A stretch of DNA of 47,101 bases from an uncultured Oxalicibacterium sp. (GTDB lineage Bacteria > Pseudomonadota > Gammaproteobacteria > Burkholderiales > Burkholderiaceae_D). The notes under the pieces are model-generated. The model ran no database searches, was not told where the DNA came from, and saw only the letters and a list, made by a program, of their open reading frames with translations. The position numbers were made by a program, and so were the translations under genes. Shown here piece after piece: positions 26,467 to 37,314 of the stretch. Within the stretch, counting starts at the first letter, position 1; every line of letters begins with the position of its first letter. The DNA is taken from the NCBI RefSeq assembly GCF_913776015.1, contig NZ_CAJYMD010000036.1, positions 1 through 47,101 of the forward strand. The letters are read 5' to 3'.

Positions 26467-28899
26467 TCATGCGACCAGGCTGCTGCCATTGTCGAAATCC
26501 GTAGCGCTATCGCTATGCGTCGAATTCGACCGAACAGCTGCGGAAGAAAGATGAGCCAGTGGATCGTCCTTTGCATCGATCTCGACCGCAAATTCGGCGG
26601 GCAAGGTGATGACCGTACGGAACTGACGGAAGGCTGCGCCGACGGCTGCATCCTCGAATTCGATGCCGATGGTGCCGCCTTCCTGAGCAAGAAAGGCCAC
26701 GACCGCATCCATCCCGACGCCACGTCCGGAAATATCGGTGACCTGTTGTGCGGTCGAGAAGCCGGGGCGCAGAATCATGTGGGCAGCAGCATGATCGTCC
26801 AGCATGACGTCGGCGGGCGACAAACCTTTCTCGATGGCGATCTTGCGGATTACATCAAGCGCAAGGCCACGGCCGTCATCCTTGAGCACCAGTTGCATGG
26901 CATCTTCCGATACCTGCAACTGCACGCTGATCGCGCCGCTTTCCGGTTTGCCGTTTTCACGGCGTGCTGCCGGCAACTCGATGCCATGATCGACAGCATT
27001 GCGAATCAGATGCATGAAGGCATTCTTGATCAGACCGCTGACATGCTTGTGAATCGCATGACCGCCATCGTCGATGGTTACCGACGGTACGCTCTTTTCC
27101 AGACTGATTGCCAATGTCGGCACCGACGCCACGACATCGGCCAACACTTCATCAAGACGTTCGGTACCCAGCAAGCGCAGCGTCTTGCGCACATCGTTAC
27201 GCGCAGCAAGCAGTTCGTGCAGATTGGCGGTATTGACGGTTTCCAGACGTTGCAGGCTGTCCAGAATGTGCTTTCTGTCGATCAGCATGTGACCGGCACC
27301 TGTCGATACCTCACCGACGCGCTTGCGGCCCAGTGTGACATCGTTGATGTGCGCATAGCGCTCGAGCGTCGTGCGCACCTCATCCAGTTCACGCTGCAGA
27401 CGTGCCTTGTCCCACGCCACTTCCGCAGTCGGTTGGCGCAACGCTTCGTAATACTGCTCGGCTTCATGCACGACGTTGGCAAGGTGCAGCAAACCATAGG
27501 TACGACTGTTGCCCTTGATGGTGTGCATATTGCGGAACAGCTTGGCGATGGCGAATGCCGTGGCTTCAGTATTCTGATGAATCACATGCGCATTTTCATC
27601 GATGAACTGCCGTGAGCTCGCAACGAAGGCATCGAATTTCTGCGGTGCCACGGCAAGAATTTCACCGATGATTTCCAGTTCGCGCTTTTGCTCATTGGCC
27701 TCGGCAGCGAGCTGGCGCAGTTCGGTCACATCGCGGATGCACAGCATGAGGCGAACGATGGTATCGCTCTCATCCACTATGGGCGACCAGTTCAGATCGA
27801 AAATCTTGATGCGTCCATCTGCCATGTGCTTCTCGATCTCGCCCACCATCAGGTGTTCGTTGAAGGCAAAGTTCATGACGTCTTCGCCAATGCAGGTGCC
27901 ACCAACCGTTTCGATCTGCGACAACGCATCTGCGCCCAGATTCGTCTCGGAAAAAACCAGATCCATGACGTCCGCACCGGCGATATCACTTCTTTCCAGC
28001 AGGGTTTCCAGATAAGCCGAATATTCGGGATGTACCTTGTTGCCGGCGACGATGGTCAGGATGCCTTGCGGAATGGTTTGCAGCATGGTCTGGATATCCG
28101 CCGTCTTCTGGCGAACCTGTGCAGAGGCTACCTGGATTTTCTCCAGCATGCCGTTGAATGCCACGATCGAATGGCCGACTTCATCCATGCGGCCAACCGG
28201 CACGCGACGCGTGAAATCCTGGCTTGCGGCGATCTCACTCATCATCTGTTGCATGCGGCTGATCGGTCCCGTGATCTGGCGATAAAGCAATATGCCGATC
28301 ACCGTCAACAGCAGGATGGCCAGTGTCGTCACGACGAAGATGGCGGTCGTCGTGGTGGAAAGATTCTGGTTGAGTGCGGCAATTGCCTCATCCTTGCTGC
28401 GATTCTTTTCAATGCGCAGGGTATCGACGATCTGTTCCAGTTCAAGCTGGTATTGCACTACCGTACCGAACAGCGATGCCTTCGCAATCTCTTCCTTGCC
28501 AGCGAGCTTGAGTTTCACCGTATCGTCGATGGCACCGAAATAGAGTTCCAGGCTTTCCTTGGCCTGCTCCACCAAGCCGCGTTGTGCCGCGCTGTCGGCC
28601 TGCGCCAGTTGTACGTCCAGCGCCTTTTCCAGAATCGTCTTCTTGGCGCTCAGCTTGTCATTGTTCTGTTCCGCGATTTGCAGATTCGGTTCGGCCACGA
28701 TGCCGGTGGCCGAAAGCTGCACCTCTTTCAATTGCGCCACCAGATCGGACGATGCGAGGGTACTCGGCACCACGCCCTCGGTCACCTTTCTGACTTCCTG
28801 TTGGCCATGATGCGATTGGAAAACCGCATAACCACCAATCAGCGAAATGGCGATGAAGGTAAAGATCACCAGCAGGGTGATGCGAAGTCGAATCGTCAT
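26467..28899 (-). CDS. transmembrane CheA-like histidine kinase (sensor-HAMP-PAS-HPt-HATPase)
   Basis: The 810-residue kinase starts with a membrane helix (~6-27), followed by a ~150-residue helical periplasmic region and a second membrane helix (~180-206). A HAMP domain (ITGPISRM onward) and a PAS-like domain (~275-390) follow. The HPt domain has the CheA-type phospho-His His459 in MHTIKGNSRTYG. A CheA-like ATPase has the N-box HLIRNAVDHG (Asn634), DDGRGL and GRGVGMDAV. No CheW-like P5 domain follows; the tail is ~40 low-complexity residues. The start is ATG 28899 behind GAGG; the frame is open to 29004. A CheA catalytic core is thus fused to its own membrane sensor. It heads an operon with MCP-like, CheX-like and CheY-like genes. 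Confidence 0.88.
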   Translation of the reverse strand: MTIRLRITLLVIFTFIAISLIGGYAVFQSHHGQQEVRKVTEGVVPSTLASSDLVAQLKEVQLSATGIVAEPNLQIAEQNNDKLSAKKTILEKALDVQLAQADSAAQRGLVEQAKESLELYFGAIDDTVKLKLAGKEEIAKASLFGTVVQYQLELEQIVDTLRIEKNRSKDEAIAALNQNLSTTTTAIFVVTTLAILLLTVIGILLYRQITGPISRMQQMMSEIAASQDFTRRVPVGRMDEVGHSIVAFNGMLEKIQVASAQVRQKTADIQTMLQTIPQGILTIVAGNKVHPEYSAYLETLLERSDIAGADVMDLVFSETNLGADALSQIETVGGTCIGEDVMNFAFNEHLMVGEIEKHMADGRIKIFDLNWSPIVDESDTIVRLMLCIRDVTELRQLAAEANEQKRELEIIGEILAVAPQKFDAFVASSRQFIDENAHVIHQNTEATAFAIAKLFRNMHTIKGNSRTYGLLHLANVVHEAEQYYEALRQPTAEVAWDKARLQRELDEVRTTLERYAHINDVTLGRKRVGEVSTGAGHMLIDRKHILDSLQRLETVNTANLHELLAARNDVRKTLRLLGTERLDEVLADVVASVPTLAISLEKSVPSVTIDDGGHAIHKHVSGLIKNAFMHLIRNAVDHGIELPAARRENGKPESGAISVQLQVSEDAMQLVLKDDGRGLALDVIRKIAIEKGLSPADVMLDDHAAAHMILRPGFSTAQQVTDISGRGVGMDAVVAFLAQEGGTIGIEFEDAAVGAAFRQFRTVITLPAEFAVEIDAKDDPLAHLSSAAVRSNSTHSDSATDFDNGSSLVA

Positions 28900-29241
28900 G
28901 ACATGAATCCTCTTGATCGGCCAGTGCAAGGCATGGGGTCGCACTTGCATGGCATCGAAATGTGGGGAGGATTGTTGCACTGAGGCATGACAAGGACGTG
29001 ACACGCGACACGTCTTTGTTAAACATCGTTAAATCGCATCTGTCTATGGATGCCTGTTGCGCAATCTGCAAACGACCAACAATTTCCCATATGGAGAAGC
29101 GATTGCCCAATCATGAAACATGGCAAACGAAAAATCATGTGACGGGATCGGGAACGTGGGTACGCATGCAAGCACTGCCTCTGCATGCGCCTGCAAGTCA
29201 CGATAGCGGGAAGAACAGGAAGAAAAACACGAAGAAGAGTT
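28900..29241. other. intergenic region upstream of the chemosensory operon
   Basis: These 342 bases separate kdpE (ending at 29242) from the kinase start; both genes are on the minus strand. They hold arms CGCATGC and GCATGCG around a 13-base loop near 29163-29189, and a T-rich stretch (minus strand) right after kdpE. Neither is a convincing intrinsic terminator. No clear sigma-70 or sigma-28 promoter was found. Open frames here lack family features and ribosome-binding sites. Confidence 0.4.
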
Positions 29242-29940
29242 TTAAACAGGAATGAACAGACGGTAACCGACTGCCGTTTCAGTCAGCAGATATTGCGGCT
29301 GCGCCGGATCGTTTTCCAGCTTTTGTCGCAAATGACCCATGTAGATACGCAGGTAATGCCCGTTTTCCACATGCGACGGTCCCCAGACCTGACGCAAGAG
29401 TTGAAGATTGGTGACAACCCGCCCGGCATGATTGACCAGCACAGCCAGCAAGCGATATTCGGTCGGCGTCAGATGCACCGGTTTGCCAACCTTGGTAACC
29501 AGACGCGCGGCCAGATCAACCTGAATATCCCCAAAGCGCACAATGCCCGACAAGGCGGCGGCGCCCTGCCAGTTTCGTCGCAATGCGGAACGTACACGCG
29601 CCAATAATTCCCCCACGCCGAATGGCTTGGTCAGGTAATCATCGGCACCGGCATCCAGTGCACGGATTTTTTCTTCTTCGGTCGTTCTCGCTGACAGCAC
29701 GATGATTGGCGTATTGACCTGCTGGCGCAGGGCGACAATGAGATCCACGCCATCGCCGTCAGGCAGGCCCAGATCGAGAACGATCAGATCCGGCGTGCGT
29801 GTGCCGGCTTCGATCAGCCCACGCTTGAGCGTTTCCGCCTCAAATACGCGCCAACCCTCATGCTCCAATGCGACACGCACGAAGCGACGAATCTGCGGCT
29901 CATCTTCAATCAATAAGGCAACGGGCTGCGGCTGATTCAT
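29242..29940 (-). CDS. kdpE: response regulator KdpE
   Basis: KdpE is the OmpR-type regulator that activates kdpFABC under potassium limitation. The 232-residue protein has a receiver (acidic pair Glu12-Asp13, phosphoacceptor Asp56 in VLDLGLPDGDG, LSART, LTKPFG) and a winged-helix DNA-binding domain. The latter shows LTPTEYRLLAVLVNHAGRVV and ends in TAVGYRLFIPV. The ATG at 29940 overlaps the kdpD stop by four bases, so the pair is coupled. Likely binding sites are the tandem boxes at 37453-37504. Confidence 0.97.
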   Translation of the reverse strand: MNQPQPVALLIEDEPQIRRFVRVALEHEGWRVFEAETLKRGLIEAGTRTPDLIVLDLGLPDGDGVDLIVALRQQVNTPIIVLSARTTEEEKIRALDAGADDYLTKPFGVGELLARVRSALRRNWQGAAALSGIVRFGDIQVDLAARLVTKVGKPVHLTPTEYRLLAVLVNHAGRVVTNLQLLRQVWGPSHVENGHYLRIYMGHLRQKLENDPAQPQYLLTETAVGYRLFIPV

Positions 29941-32654
29941 CTTTTCTCTTCCGGCATGATTTCTTCGAGATGGAGATCGGGAAGCGCTGGCGGCGTTCCC
30001 AACGGCAGTTCGAACACGAAGACCGCACCGCCGCCGGATGCCGTCTGCGCCTGAATCGTCCCCCCATGTGCGCTCACGATGGCGCGACAAATCGCCAGGC
30101 CGAGGCCGACACCTGACATTGCCGATTCGCTGTCGCCCCGCACAAACTTTTCGAAAACAGCTTCTTCTCGGCCAGCCGGCAGGCCCGGCCCATTGTCTTG
30201 CACGCTGACGTGCAACATGCCGTGCGTCGCTTCGGCAGCAATCACGATCCGGCTACCGGGAGGCGTGTACTTCGCGGCATTTTCCAGCAAGTTGCACAAT
30301 ACTCTTTCAATCAGTACGGCATCGAAACGAACCAGCGGCAGATCACGCGGCAGTCTGGTTTCGACCACATGGGCGTACAGCATGGCACGGCTGGCATGCA
30401 ATGCCGTACCAACCACTTCCTCCACAGGCTGCCATTGCAGGTTCAACTTGACCTCACCGCTCTGGATACGTGCCATCTCAAGCAGATTGGTAACCAGACG
30501 ACTCATGCGCAAGGCTTCTTCATGCAAGGCTTGCACGATATCCTGTTGCACCGCGGGCAAGGGTGGATGCGACAAGGTCAGCGATTCCGCCAGGCCAACC
30601 AGTGCCGTCAATGGTGTACGTACATCGTGCGACAGCGCGGCCAGCAAGGAATTGCGCAATCGTTCGGATTCCATCTTCACCAACACTTCCTGTGCCACAT
30701 CAATGTAGTGCACGCGCTCCAGAGCAATGGCAGTGAGGGTGGCGAAGGTTTCGAGTTGCTGTCTTTCTTCCGGCACCAGCATCCACCGGCGACTTTCCTG
30801 CTGACGAGGCAGAATCGCCAGCACACCGCGTGTGCGCATGGGCGCAACCAGCGGCAGATAAAACAGCGGCGCACCGGGTAAGGTATCGGTGCCTCGCCCG
30901 GCAGGCGTGGCCCGATCGAATGCCCATTGCGCAATGGCGATGTCGATTGCCTCCTCGTTCGTCGGCGGCATCTGCAACTGTTCATTCCTGTCCGGCAGCA
31001 ACAGCATTGCCTGGACGTCGAAACTGCTCTGCACGACACGCCGCGTGCTTTCGAGCACTTGCTCGGCCTGCAGAACTCCCGACAATTCACGCGCGAATTC
31101 GTACAGCGTACGAGCACGCATTTCGCGGCGCGTTGCCACACGTGCCTGATAACGTAATCCTGCCGTCAGATGCGCAGTCAACAAGCCGACAGCCAGCATT
31201 ACGCCGAAGGTGACCAGATATTGCACATCCGTGACCGCAAAGGAAAACCGCGGCGGCACGAAAAAGAAATCGAATGCCGCCACGCTCGCCAGCGTGGCAA
31301 TCACCGCAGCGCCACGCCCGAGCCAGACCGCTACCAGCACCACGCTCAGCAAGAACAGCATGACGATGTTGGTGAGATCGAAGTACGGCAACAACGGTGT
31401 CGCCAGCAAGGTCGTGAGCAAACTGGCGGCCAGAGCCGCACCATAGCGCCACCAGCGCGGTCGCCACATGGCATTGTGCGCCCCACCGAGCGGCACCTTC
31501 TTTTCCTGCGCAGACGAGGTCGCCACCAGAATCAGATCGATATCGGTGGCGCGTTGTGCAATCCGTTCCGGACTGCCGTTGCCGCGCCACCATTGCCGAT
31601 GACCACGACCGACCACCAGACGCGAAAGATTGTGACCACGCGCATAGTCCACAAGAGCCTGCGCTACATCGCTCCCCGCCAGCACGGCAGTCGTGGCATC
31701 CAGTTCTTCTGCCAGTTTGAGATTCTTCAGGATGGCGTCGCGACGTACGGCCGGCAGGCGTTGCAAACGCGGCGTTTCCACATAGACGGCATGCCAGGCA
31801 ATGCCAAGCTGCCCTGCCAGCCGTGCCGCATGACGGACGATCTGTACGCCTTCAGCGCCGGGCCCGATGCAGGCCAGCAATGCGGCGTCGGTTTTCCACA
31901 AGGTATCGATGGATTTTTCAATGCGGTACGCCTGCGCATCGTCCTGCACGCGTTCTGCCGTGCGCCGCAATGCCAGCTCGCGCAATGCGATCAGATTGCC
32001 CTTGCGGAAAAAATTGCGGGCAGCGCGTTCAGCTTGCTGTTCGCGGTATACCTTGCCGCTCTTCAGACGTGCCAGCAACTCATCAGCCGGAATATCGACC
32101 AGAACGACTTCGTGCGCCGCATCGAACAGCGTGTCCGGGAACGTTTCGGTGACGAGAATGCCGGTGATGCCGCCCACCACATCGTTGAGACTCTCTAGAT
32201 GCTGGACGTTGACGGTGGTGAAGACATCAATGCCCGCTTCCAGCAGCTCTTCCACATCCTGCCAGCGCTTGGGATGACGCGAGCCCGGCGCATTGGAATG
32301 CGCCAATTCATCCACCAGTACCAGATCGGGATGGCGCTGAAGAGCGGCATCGATATCGAATTCTTCCAGCGCCTTGTCACGATATTGAACCGTCTTGCGC
32401 GGCAGTATTTCCATGCCTGCAAGCAGATCGGCCGTCTCGCGACGGCCATGCGTCTCCACGATACCGACCAGCACGGCACGCCCCTCGCGCTGCAAGGCGT
32501 GCGCGGCACTCAACATGGCAAAGGTCTTGCCGACACCTGCCGCCGCACCAAAGTAGATGCGTAACTTGCCACGCGCCGCACGGCGTGCGTGTTCCTGCAT
32601 GTGTGTCAGCAGGCTGTCAGGATCCGGTCGTCGTGGCTGGTAGTCGTCGTACAT
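29937..32654 (-). CDS. kdpD: sensor histidine kinase KdpD
   Basis: KdpD senses potassium or turgor stress and phosphorylates KdpE. The 905-residue protein has the N-terminal KdpD domain with Walker A GAAAGVGKT (36-44) and LVDELAHSNAPGSRH. A Usp-like domain, four clustered membrane helices (DLTNIVMLFLLSVVLVAVWL region), a GAF-like domain and a HisKA domain with phospho-His His676 (LSHDVRTPLTAL) follow. It ends with an ATPase (N-box CNLLENAAKYTP; DNGPGL; GVGLGL). It follows kdpC by 45 bases and overlaps kdpE. Length and order match the classical enzyme. Confidence 0.98.
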   Translation of the reverse strand: MYDDYQPRRPDPDSLLTHMQEHARRAARGKLRIYFGAAAGVGKTFAMLSAAHALQREGRAVLVGIVETHGRRETADLLAGMEILPRKTVQYRDKALEEFDIDAALQRHPDLVLVDELAHSNAPGSRHPKRWQDVEELLEAGIDVFTTVNVQHLESLNDVVGGITGILVTETFPDTLFDAAHEVVLVDIPADELLARLKSGKVYREQQAERAARNFFRKGNLIALRELALRRTAERVQDDAQAYRIEKSIDTLWKTDAALLACIGPGAEGVQIVRHAARLAGQLGIAWHAVYVETPRLQRLPAVRRDAILKNLKLAEELDATTAVLAGSDVAQALVDYARGHNLSRLVVGRGHRQWWRGNGSPERIAQRATDIDLILVATSSAQEKKVPLGGAHNAMWRPRWWRYGAALAASLLTTLLATPLLPYFDLTNIVMLFLLSVVLVAVWLGRGAAVIATLASVAAFDFFFVPPRFSFAVTDVQYLVTFGVMLAVGLLTAHLTAGLRYQARVATRREMRARTLYEFARELSGVLQAEQVLESTRRVVQSSFDVQAMLLLPDRNEQLQMPPTNEEAIDIAIAQWAFDRATPAGRGTDTLPGAPLFYLPLVAPMRTRGVLAILPRQQESRRWMLVPEERQQLETFATLTAIALERVHYIDVAQEVLVKMESERLRNSLLAALSHDVRTPLTALVGLAESLTLSHPPLPAVQQDIVQALHEEALRMSRLVTNLLEMARIQSGEVKLNLQWQPVEEVVGTALHASRAMLYAHVVETRLPRDLPLVRFDAVLIERVLCNLLENAAKYTPPGSRIVIAAEATHGMLHVSVQDNGPGLPAGREEAVFEKFVRGDSESAMSGVGLGLAICRAIVSAHGGTIQAQTASGGGAVFVFELPLGTPPALPDLHLEEIMPEEKR

Positions 32655-32699
32655 GCGGAAAAGATACTCCTTACCGCATAAAGGAAGTGTAAAAAAGCG

Positions 32700-33272
32700 T
32701 CAATGCTGTGCGTCGAGGACCAGATTCAGAGCCAGCACGTTGACGCGTGGTTCGCCGAACAAGCCGAAAAGCGGCAACTGCTGCAAACGGTCGATCACCG
32801 CCTTGACCTGCGACTCGCTTAGATCACGTGCACGTGCAATGCGTGCCACCTGATAGTAGGCAGCAGCAAGACTGATTTCGGGGTCCAGACCGCTGGCTGA
32901 TGCCGTCACCAGATCGACAGGTATCGCTGCCTTGTTGTCTGGATCGGCGTGTTGCAAAGCGTTCACGCGGGCGCTCACCACTTCGATCAAGGCTTGATTG
33001 CTTGGCCCCAAATTGGAACCTGAAGATGACGCGCCATTGTTCGGCATCGGACTGGTGGCCGATGGCCGCCCCCAGAAATAGCGCGGCGAGGAAAATGCCT
33101 GACCGATCAGGGAAGAACCAACCAGCTTGCCTTGATGCGCGATCAGGCTGCCGGCAGCTTCTTGCGGAAACGCCAGCCGTGCGATACCGGTCACGGCGTA
33201 TGGATAAAACAGACAACATACAAGCGTTAAGGCGGCAAACAACACCAGTGCCGGACGAAAGAGACTTTTCAT
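32700..33272 (-). CDS. kdpC: potassium-transporting ATPase subunit KdpC
   Basis: KdpC is the single-span, periplasm-facing subunit that stabilises KdpFABC and raises ATP affinity. The 190-residue protein has one N-terminal membrane helix (ALVLFAALTLVCCLFYPYAV) and the conserved blocks GSSLIGQAF, YFWGRPSAT and SASGLDPEISLAAAYYQ, then the C-terminal VNVLALNLVLD. It starts nine bases after kdpB. Confidence 0.97.
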   Translation of the reverse strand: MKSLFRPALVLFAALTLVCCLFYPYAVTGIARLAFPQEAAGSLIAHQGKLVGSSLIGQAFSSPRYFWGRPSATSPMPNNGASSSGSNLGPSNQALIEVVSARVNALQHADPDNKAAIPVDLVTASASGLDPEISLAAAYYQVARIARARDLSESQVKAVIDRLQQLPLFGLFGEPRVNVLALNLVLDAQH

Positions 33273-33281
33273 GATGGATTC

Positions 33282-35399
33282 CTAAACCAGGTTGAGCGAA
33301 GACAGCAGCATGTCGATCAGCTTGATGCCGGCAAACGGCAGCACGATCCCGCCCAGTCCATAGATCAGCAGATTGCGGCGCAACAGCGAAGCGGCACTCG
33401 CAGCGCGATAAGCCACGCCTTTCAATGCCAGCGGAATCAGGACGATGATGATCAAGGCATTGAAGATCACTGCCGACAGGATGGCCGAAGACGGGCTGGC
33501 AAGCTGCATAACATCCAACGCCTTCAATTGCGGATAGACACCCACGAACGCGGCAGGAATGATGGCGAAATACTTGGCGAGATCGTTGGCGATCGAGAAT
33601 GTCGTCAACGCACCGCGCGTCATCAGCATCTGCTTGCCGATGGCGACGATCTCCAGCAACTTGGTCGGATTGGAATCGAGGTCGACCATATTGCCGGCCT
33701 CCTTCGCCGCTTGCGTGCCACTGTTCATCGCCACGGCGACATCCGCCTGCGCCAGTGCAGGCGCATCGTTGGTGCCGTCGCCCGTCATTGCCACCATGCG
33801 GCCCTGTGCCTGATAACTGCGGATCAGTCGGAGCTTTTCTTCCGGCGTCGCTTCAGCGAGAAAATCATCGACACCCGCTTCTGCGGCAATCGCTGCTGCC
33901 GTTAGCTTGTTATCCCCCGTGATCATGACGGTCTGGATACCCATGCGCCGCAGTTCGGCGAAACGCTCGCGAATGCCACCCTTGACGATATCCTTGAGTT
34001 CGATAGTGCCAAGCACGCTGTCATTCTCGGTCACCACCAGCGGCGTACTGCCTCGACGCGCGATTTCATCGGCAATGCGGGCAACGTCGGAAGGCAGCGT
34101 TGCACCAGCGGCTTCGACATACTTGCGTACGGCATCCACGGCGCCCTTGCGAATCACGCGATCAGGCAGATCGATCCCACTCATGCGCGTCTGTGCGGTG
34201 AAAGGCACGAACGTGGCCTGCAAGGTTGCCATGTCGCGTTCGCGCATGCCAAACTGCTGCCTTGCCAAGGCGACGATGCTGCGCCCTTCGGGTGTTTCAT
34301 CGGCCAGTGAAGCCAGTTGGGCGATATCGGCAAACCGCTGCGGCGCGATGCCGGGCGCCGGAAAAAAAGCCGATGCCTGGCGATTACCGAGCGTGATGGT
34401 GCCGGTTTTGTCCAGCAACAGCACATCGACATCGCCGGCAGCCTCAACCGCACGTCCGGATGTCGCGATCACATTGGCCTGCATCATGCGACTCATGCCG
34501 GCGACACCGATGGCCGAGAGCAAACCGCCAATCGTGGTTGGAATCAGGCAAACCAGCAAAGCCACCAGCACCGTGATGGTCACCGGCACCCCGGCTTGCG
34601 CAGCCTGTACGGAAAACAACGAGAACGGCAGCAAGGTTGCCGTCACCATCAGGAAGATGATGGTCAGCGCGACCAGCAGAATGCTCAAGGCAATCTCGTT
34701 GGGTGTCTTTTTGCGCTTGGCACCTTCGACCATCGCGATCATGCGGTCCAGAAAGCTCTCGCCATGGCGCGTGGTAATGCGTACCACCAACCAGTCGGAC
34801 AACACCCGCGTACCGCCGGTGACGGCAGAAAAATCGCCGCCCGATTCACGGATCACCGGAGCGGATTCGCCCGTGATCGCACTTTCATCGACCGATGCCA
34901 CACCATCGATCACTTCGCCATCCATGGGAATCAGGTCGCCCGCTTCCACCAGCACGATATCGCCCTTGCTCAACATATCGGCACTGAGCGGCAGACGCTT
35001 GCTTCTATCCGTCGGCGACAGCAGCTTCTTGGCAATGACGTGCTGACGCAAACCGCGCAACGAAGCGGCCTGCGCCTTGCTGCGGCTTTCTGCCATCGCT
35101 TCGGCGAAATTGGCAAACAGCACCGTGAACCAGAGCCACACGGCGTTCAGGCCAATAAATAACGTGCTGGCCTCGCCACGCCCGAACAGTGCCTGCAGAA
35201 ACAACAAGGTCACGACGATGCTGCCAACGTACACGACGAACATCACCGGATTGCGCCACTGCGCGCGCGGATGCAATTTGCTGAATGCCGCCTTGACCGC
35301 CGGCTGCACCAGCGAAGGCTCGAATAGCCTCAGTGGTTGACGCAAACGCTGGTCACTCGACACCATAGGTTCGGCCGGCATATGCATGTGATTCGACAT
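33282..35399 (-). CDS. kdpB: potassium-transporting ATPase ATP-binding subunit KdpB
   Basis: KdpB is the P-type ATPase subunit that energises potassium uptake. The 705-residue protein has the A-domain motif TGESAPV, the phosphorylation motif DKTGT with Asp330, the N-domain, and the hinge motif [12 protein letters not shown], in addition to about seven membrane helices. It is slightly longer than the 682-residue E. coli protein because of a ~20-residue N-terminal extension rich in Met and His. It lies between kdpA (16-base gap) and kdpC. Confidence 0.98.
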   Translation of the reverse strand: MSNHMHMPAEPMVSSDQRLRQPLRLFEPSLVQPAVKAAFSKLHPRAQWRNPVMFVVYVGSIVVTLLFLQALFGRGEASTLFIGLNAVWLWFTVLFANFAEAMAESRSKAQAASLRGLRQHVIAKKLLSPTDRSKRLPLSADMLSKGDIVLVEAGDLIPMDGEVIDGVASVDESAITGESAPVIRESGGDFSAVTGGTRVLSDWLVVRITTRHGESFLDRMIAMVEGAKRKKTPNEIALSILLVALTIIFLMVTATLLPFSLFSVQAAQAGVPVTITVLVALLVCLIPTTIGGLLSAIGVAGMSRMMQANVIATSGRAVEAAGDVDVLLLDKTGTITLGNRQASAFFPAPGIAPQRFADIAQLASLADETPEGRSIVALARQQFGMRERDMATLQATFVPFTAQTRMSGIDLPDRVIRKGAVDAVRKYVEAAGATLPSDVARIADEIARRGSTPLVVTENDSVLGTIELKDIVKGGIRERFAELRRMGIQTVMITGDNKLTAAAIAAEAGVDDFLAEATPEEKLRLIRSYQAQGRMVAMTGDGTNDAPALAQADVAVAMNSGTQAAKEAGNMVDLDSNPTKLLEIVAIGKQMLMTRGALTTFSIANDLAKYFAIIPAAFVGVYPQLKALDVMQLASPSSAILSAVIFNALIIIVLIPLALKGVAYRAASAASLLRRNLLIYGLGGIVLPFAGIKLIDMLLSSLNLV

Positions 35400-35415
35400 C
35401 GAATTCTCCTTTTCC

Positions 35416-37224
35416 CTATTGCGCCGTGAACAGTTGCAGATGTTCGACCACCGGACCGAGCGCCAGCGCCGGCACGTAATTCAAGACACCAATCAGCAGC
35501 ACCGAGCCGATCAGCAAGGCAATGAACAACGGTCCATGCGTCGGCATGGTGCCGGCAGTCACGTCCAGCCGCTTCTTGGCTGCCAGCGAACCGGCAATCG
35601 CAAGAATCGGCACGATGACGGCGAAACGTCCAAACCACATCGCGCCTGCCAGCAAGGTGTTGTAGAACGGCGTATTGGCCGACAGACCTGCGAAGGCGCT
35701 GCCGTTGTTGTTGGCGGCCGAAGACAGTGCATAAAGAATTTCTGAAAAGCCGTGTGCACCGGGATTGGCGATCCCGGCCTTGCCTGGCTCAAGCAACACG
35801 GCAATCGCCGTCCCCAGCAATACCAGCATGGGCGTGACGAGAATCGCAAGCGAGGTCATCTTCATCTCGTAGGTTTGAATTTTCTTGCCCAGATACTCGG
35901 GCGTGCGGCCGATCATCAGACCGGCAATGAATACCGCCAGGATGGCAAAAATCAACATGCCGTAAAGACCGGAGCCGACACCGCCGAACACCACTTCCCC
36001 CAACTGGATCAGCAATAGCGGCACCATGCCGCCCAGTGGCATCAGCGAATCGTGCATGGCATTAACGGCACCACAAGAAGCGGCTGTAGTGACGGCTGCA
36101 AACAACGTGGATGCATTGATACCGAAGCGCGTTTCCTTGCCTTCCATGTTGCCGCCCGATTGCCAGGCACTCACGGTCTGATCGACCGGCAATGATGCGA
36201 ACGAGGGATGCGCCTGCTGCTCAGCCAGCATGACGATAACTGTCATGACGATGAAAATCAGTGTCATGGCACCCAGTACGGCCCATCCCTGCCGCGGATC
36301 ATCGACCATGCGACCGAAGGCAAAGCACAATGCCGCGGGAATCAGAAAAATCGCCAGCATCTGTACAAAATTGGAAAGTGGCGTCGGATTTTCAAACGGA
36401 TGCGCCGAATTGGCATTGAAGAAGCCGCCGCCATTCGTCCCCAGCATCTTGATCGCTTCCTGCGAGGCCACCGGGCCCATCGCCAGCGTTTGCGTCTGCG
36501 TGGTAATGCGCTCCATGACCGGGTTGCCGCCGGCGTCGAGCATTGCCTGTCCATCTTGACCAATACGGGGCTGCTGGTAAGTCACCGGGTCGAGCAAGGC
36601 GACGTCCTGATAAGCCGAGAAATTCTGGATCACGCCCTGGCCGACCAGAAATACTGCCAGCAGCAAGGACAGCGGCAACAGCACGTACAGTGTCGAGCGC
36701 ACGATATCGGCCCAGAAATTGCCGATATCGGCCGACGAGCGCGCGGCGAAGCCACGAATCAACGCGAATGCGACGGCCATACCGGTTGCCGCCGAAAGGA
36801 AGTTTTGTCCGGTCAGTGCCACCATCTGCGTGAGGTAACTCATGGTGGACTCACCCGCATATCCTTGCCAGTTGGTATTGCTGACAAAGCTGACTGCCGT
36901 GTTGAAGGCGGAATCGGTGCCAACATTGGCGAATCCTTGCGGATTCAGCGGCAACCACGCCTGCACCCGCTGTACACCAAAGACAAAGAGCGTTCCCAGT
37001 GCATTGAAGAGCACTAATGCCAGTGCATAGGTTTTCCAGTGCATGCCCGTTTGCGGCGATACACCGGCACATCGATAAAGAGCCTGTTCGATACGCGCCA
37101 CCCAGCCGCAGCCCGGTATCGACTCTCCCTTGCCGACCTTTGCCAGCAGGATCCCCAATGGCCAAGCCATACACAGCAGAATCGCCAGAAAGGCCATCAA
37201 CAACACGATGGACGAGGTGGTCAT
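35416..37224 (-). CDS. kdpA: potassium-transporting ATPase channel subunit KdpA
   Basis: KdpA is the SKT-family channel-like subunit that binds and conducts potassium. The 602-residue protein has about ten membrane helices and the selectivity-loop type repeats, including [20 protein letters not shown] and [11 protein letters not shown]. It is longer than the 557-residue E. coli subunit. The kdpA ATG (37224) directly abuts the kdpF stop (37225) with no gap. Confidence 0.98.
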   Translation of the reverse strand: MTTSSIVLLMAFLAILLCMAWPLGILLAKVGKGESIPGCGWVARIEQALYRCAGVSPQTGMHWKTYALALVLFNALGTLFVFGVQRVQAWLPLNPQGFANVGTDSAFNTAVSFVSNTNWQGYAGESTMSYLTQMVALTGQNFLSAATGMAVAFALIRGFAARSSADIGNFWADIVRSTLYVLLPLSLLLAVFLVGQGVIQNFSAYQDVALLDPVTYQQPRIGQDGQAMLDAGGNPVMERITTQTQTLAMGPVASQEAIKMLGTNGGGFFNANSAHPFENPTPLSNFVQMLAIFLIPAALCFAFGRMVDDPRQGWAVLGAMTLIFIVMTVIVMLAEQQAHPSFASLPVDQTVSAWQSGGNMEGKETRFGINASTLFAAVTTAASCGAVNAMHDSLMPLGGMVPLLLIQLGEVVFGGVGSGLYGMLIFAILAVFIAGLMIGRTPEYLGKKIQTYEMKMTSLAILVTPMLVLLGTAIAVLLEPGKAGIANPGAHGFSEILYALSSAANNNGSAFAGLSANTPFYNTLLAGAMWFGRFAVIVPILAIAGSLAAKKRLDVTAGTMPTHGPLFIALLIGSVLLIGVLNYVPALALGPVVEHLQLFTAQ

Positions 37225-37314
37225 TCAGAGCTCCTCTGCATGCAGCAATGCATAGATCAGGTAGGCAAACAGGCAGATCGCCACCAGCGCAGCCAACACA
37301 TAAAGCGCATTCAT
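37225..37314 (-). CDS. kdpF: KdpF small membrane subunit
   Basis: KdpF is a one-helix peptide that stabilises the KdpFABC complex in the membrane. The 29-residue product begins MNALYVLAALVAICLFAYL and ends LLHAEEL. It is in the correct place immediately before kdpA and its length equals the E. coli peptide. Its ATG overlaps the stop of the 30-codon mini-ORF upstream (ATGA). Confidence 0.9.
   Translation of the reverse strand: MNALYVLAALVAICLFAYLIYALLHAEEL

Noticed and set aside
28962-29255. A 97-codon plus-strand open frame between kdpE and the kinase gene
   Set aside because: It starts at a GTG without a supporting ribosome-binding site and runs into kdpE; no motif was recognised.
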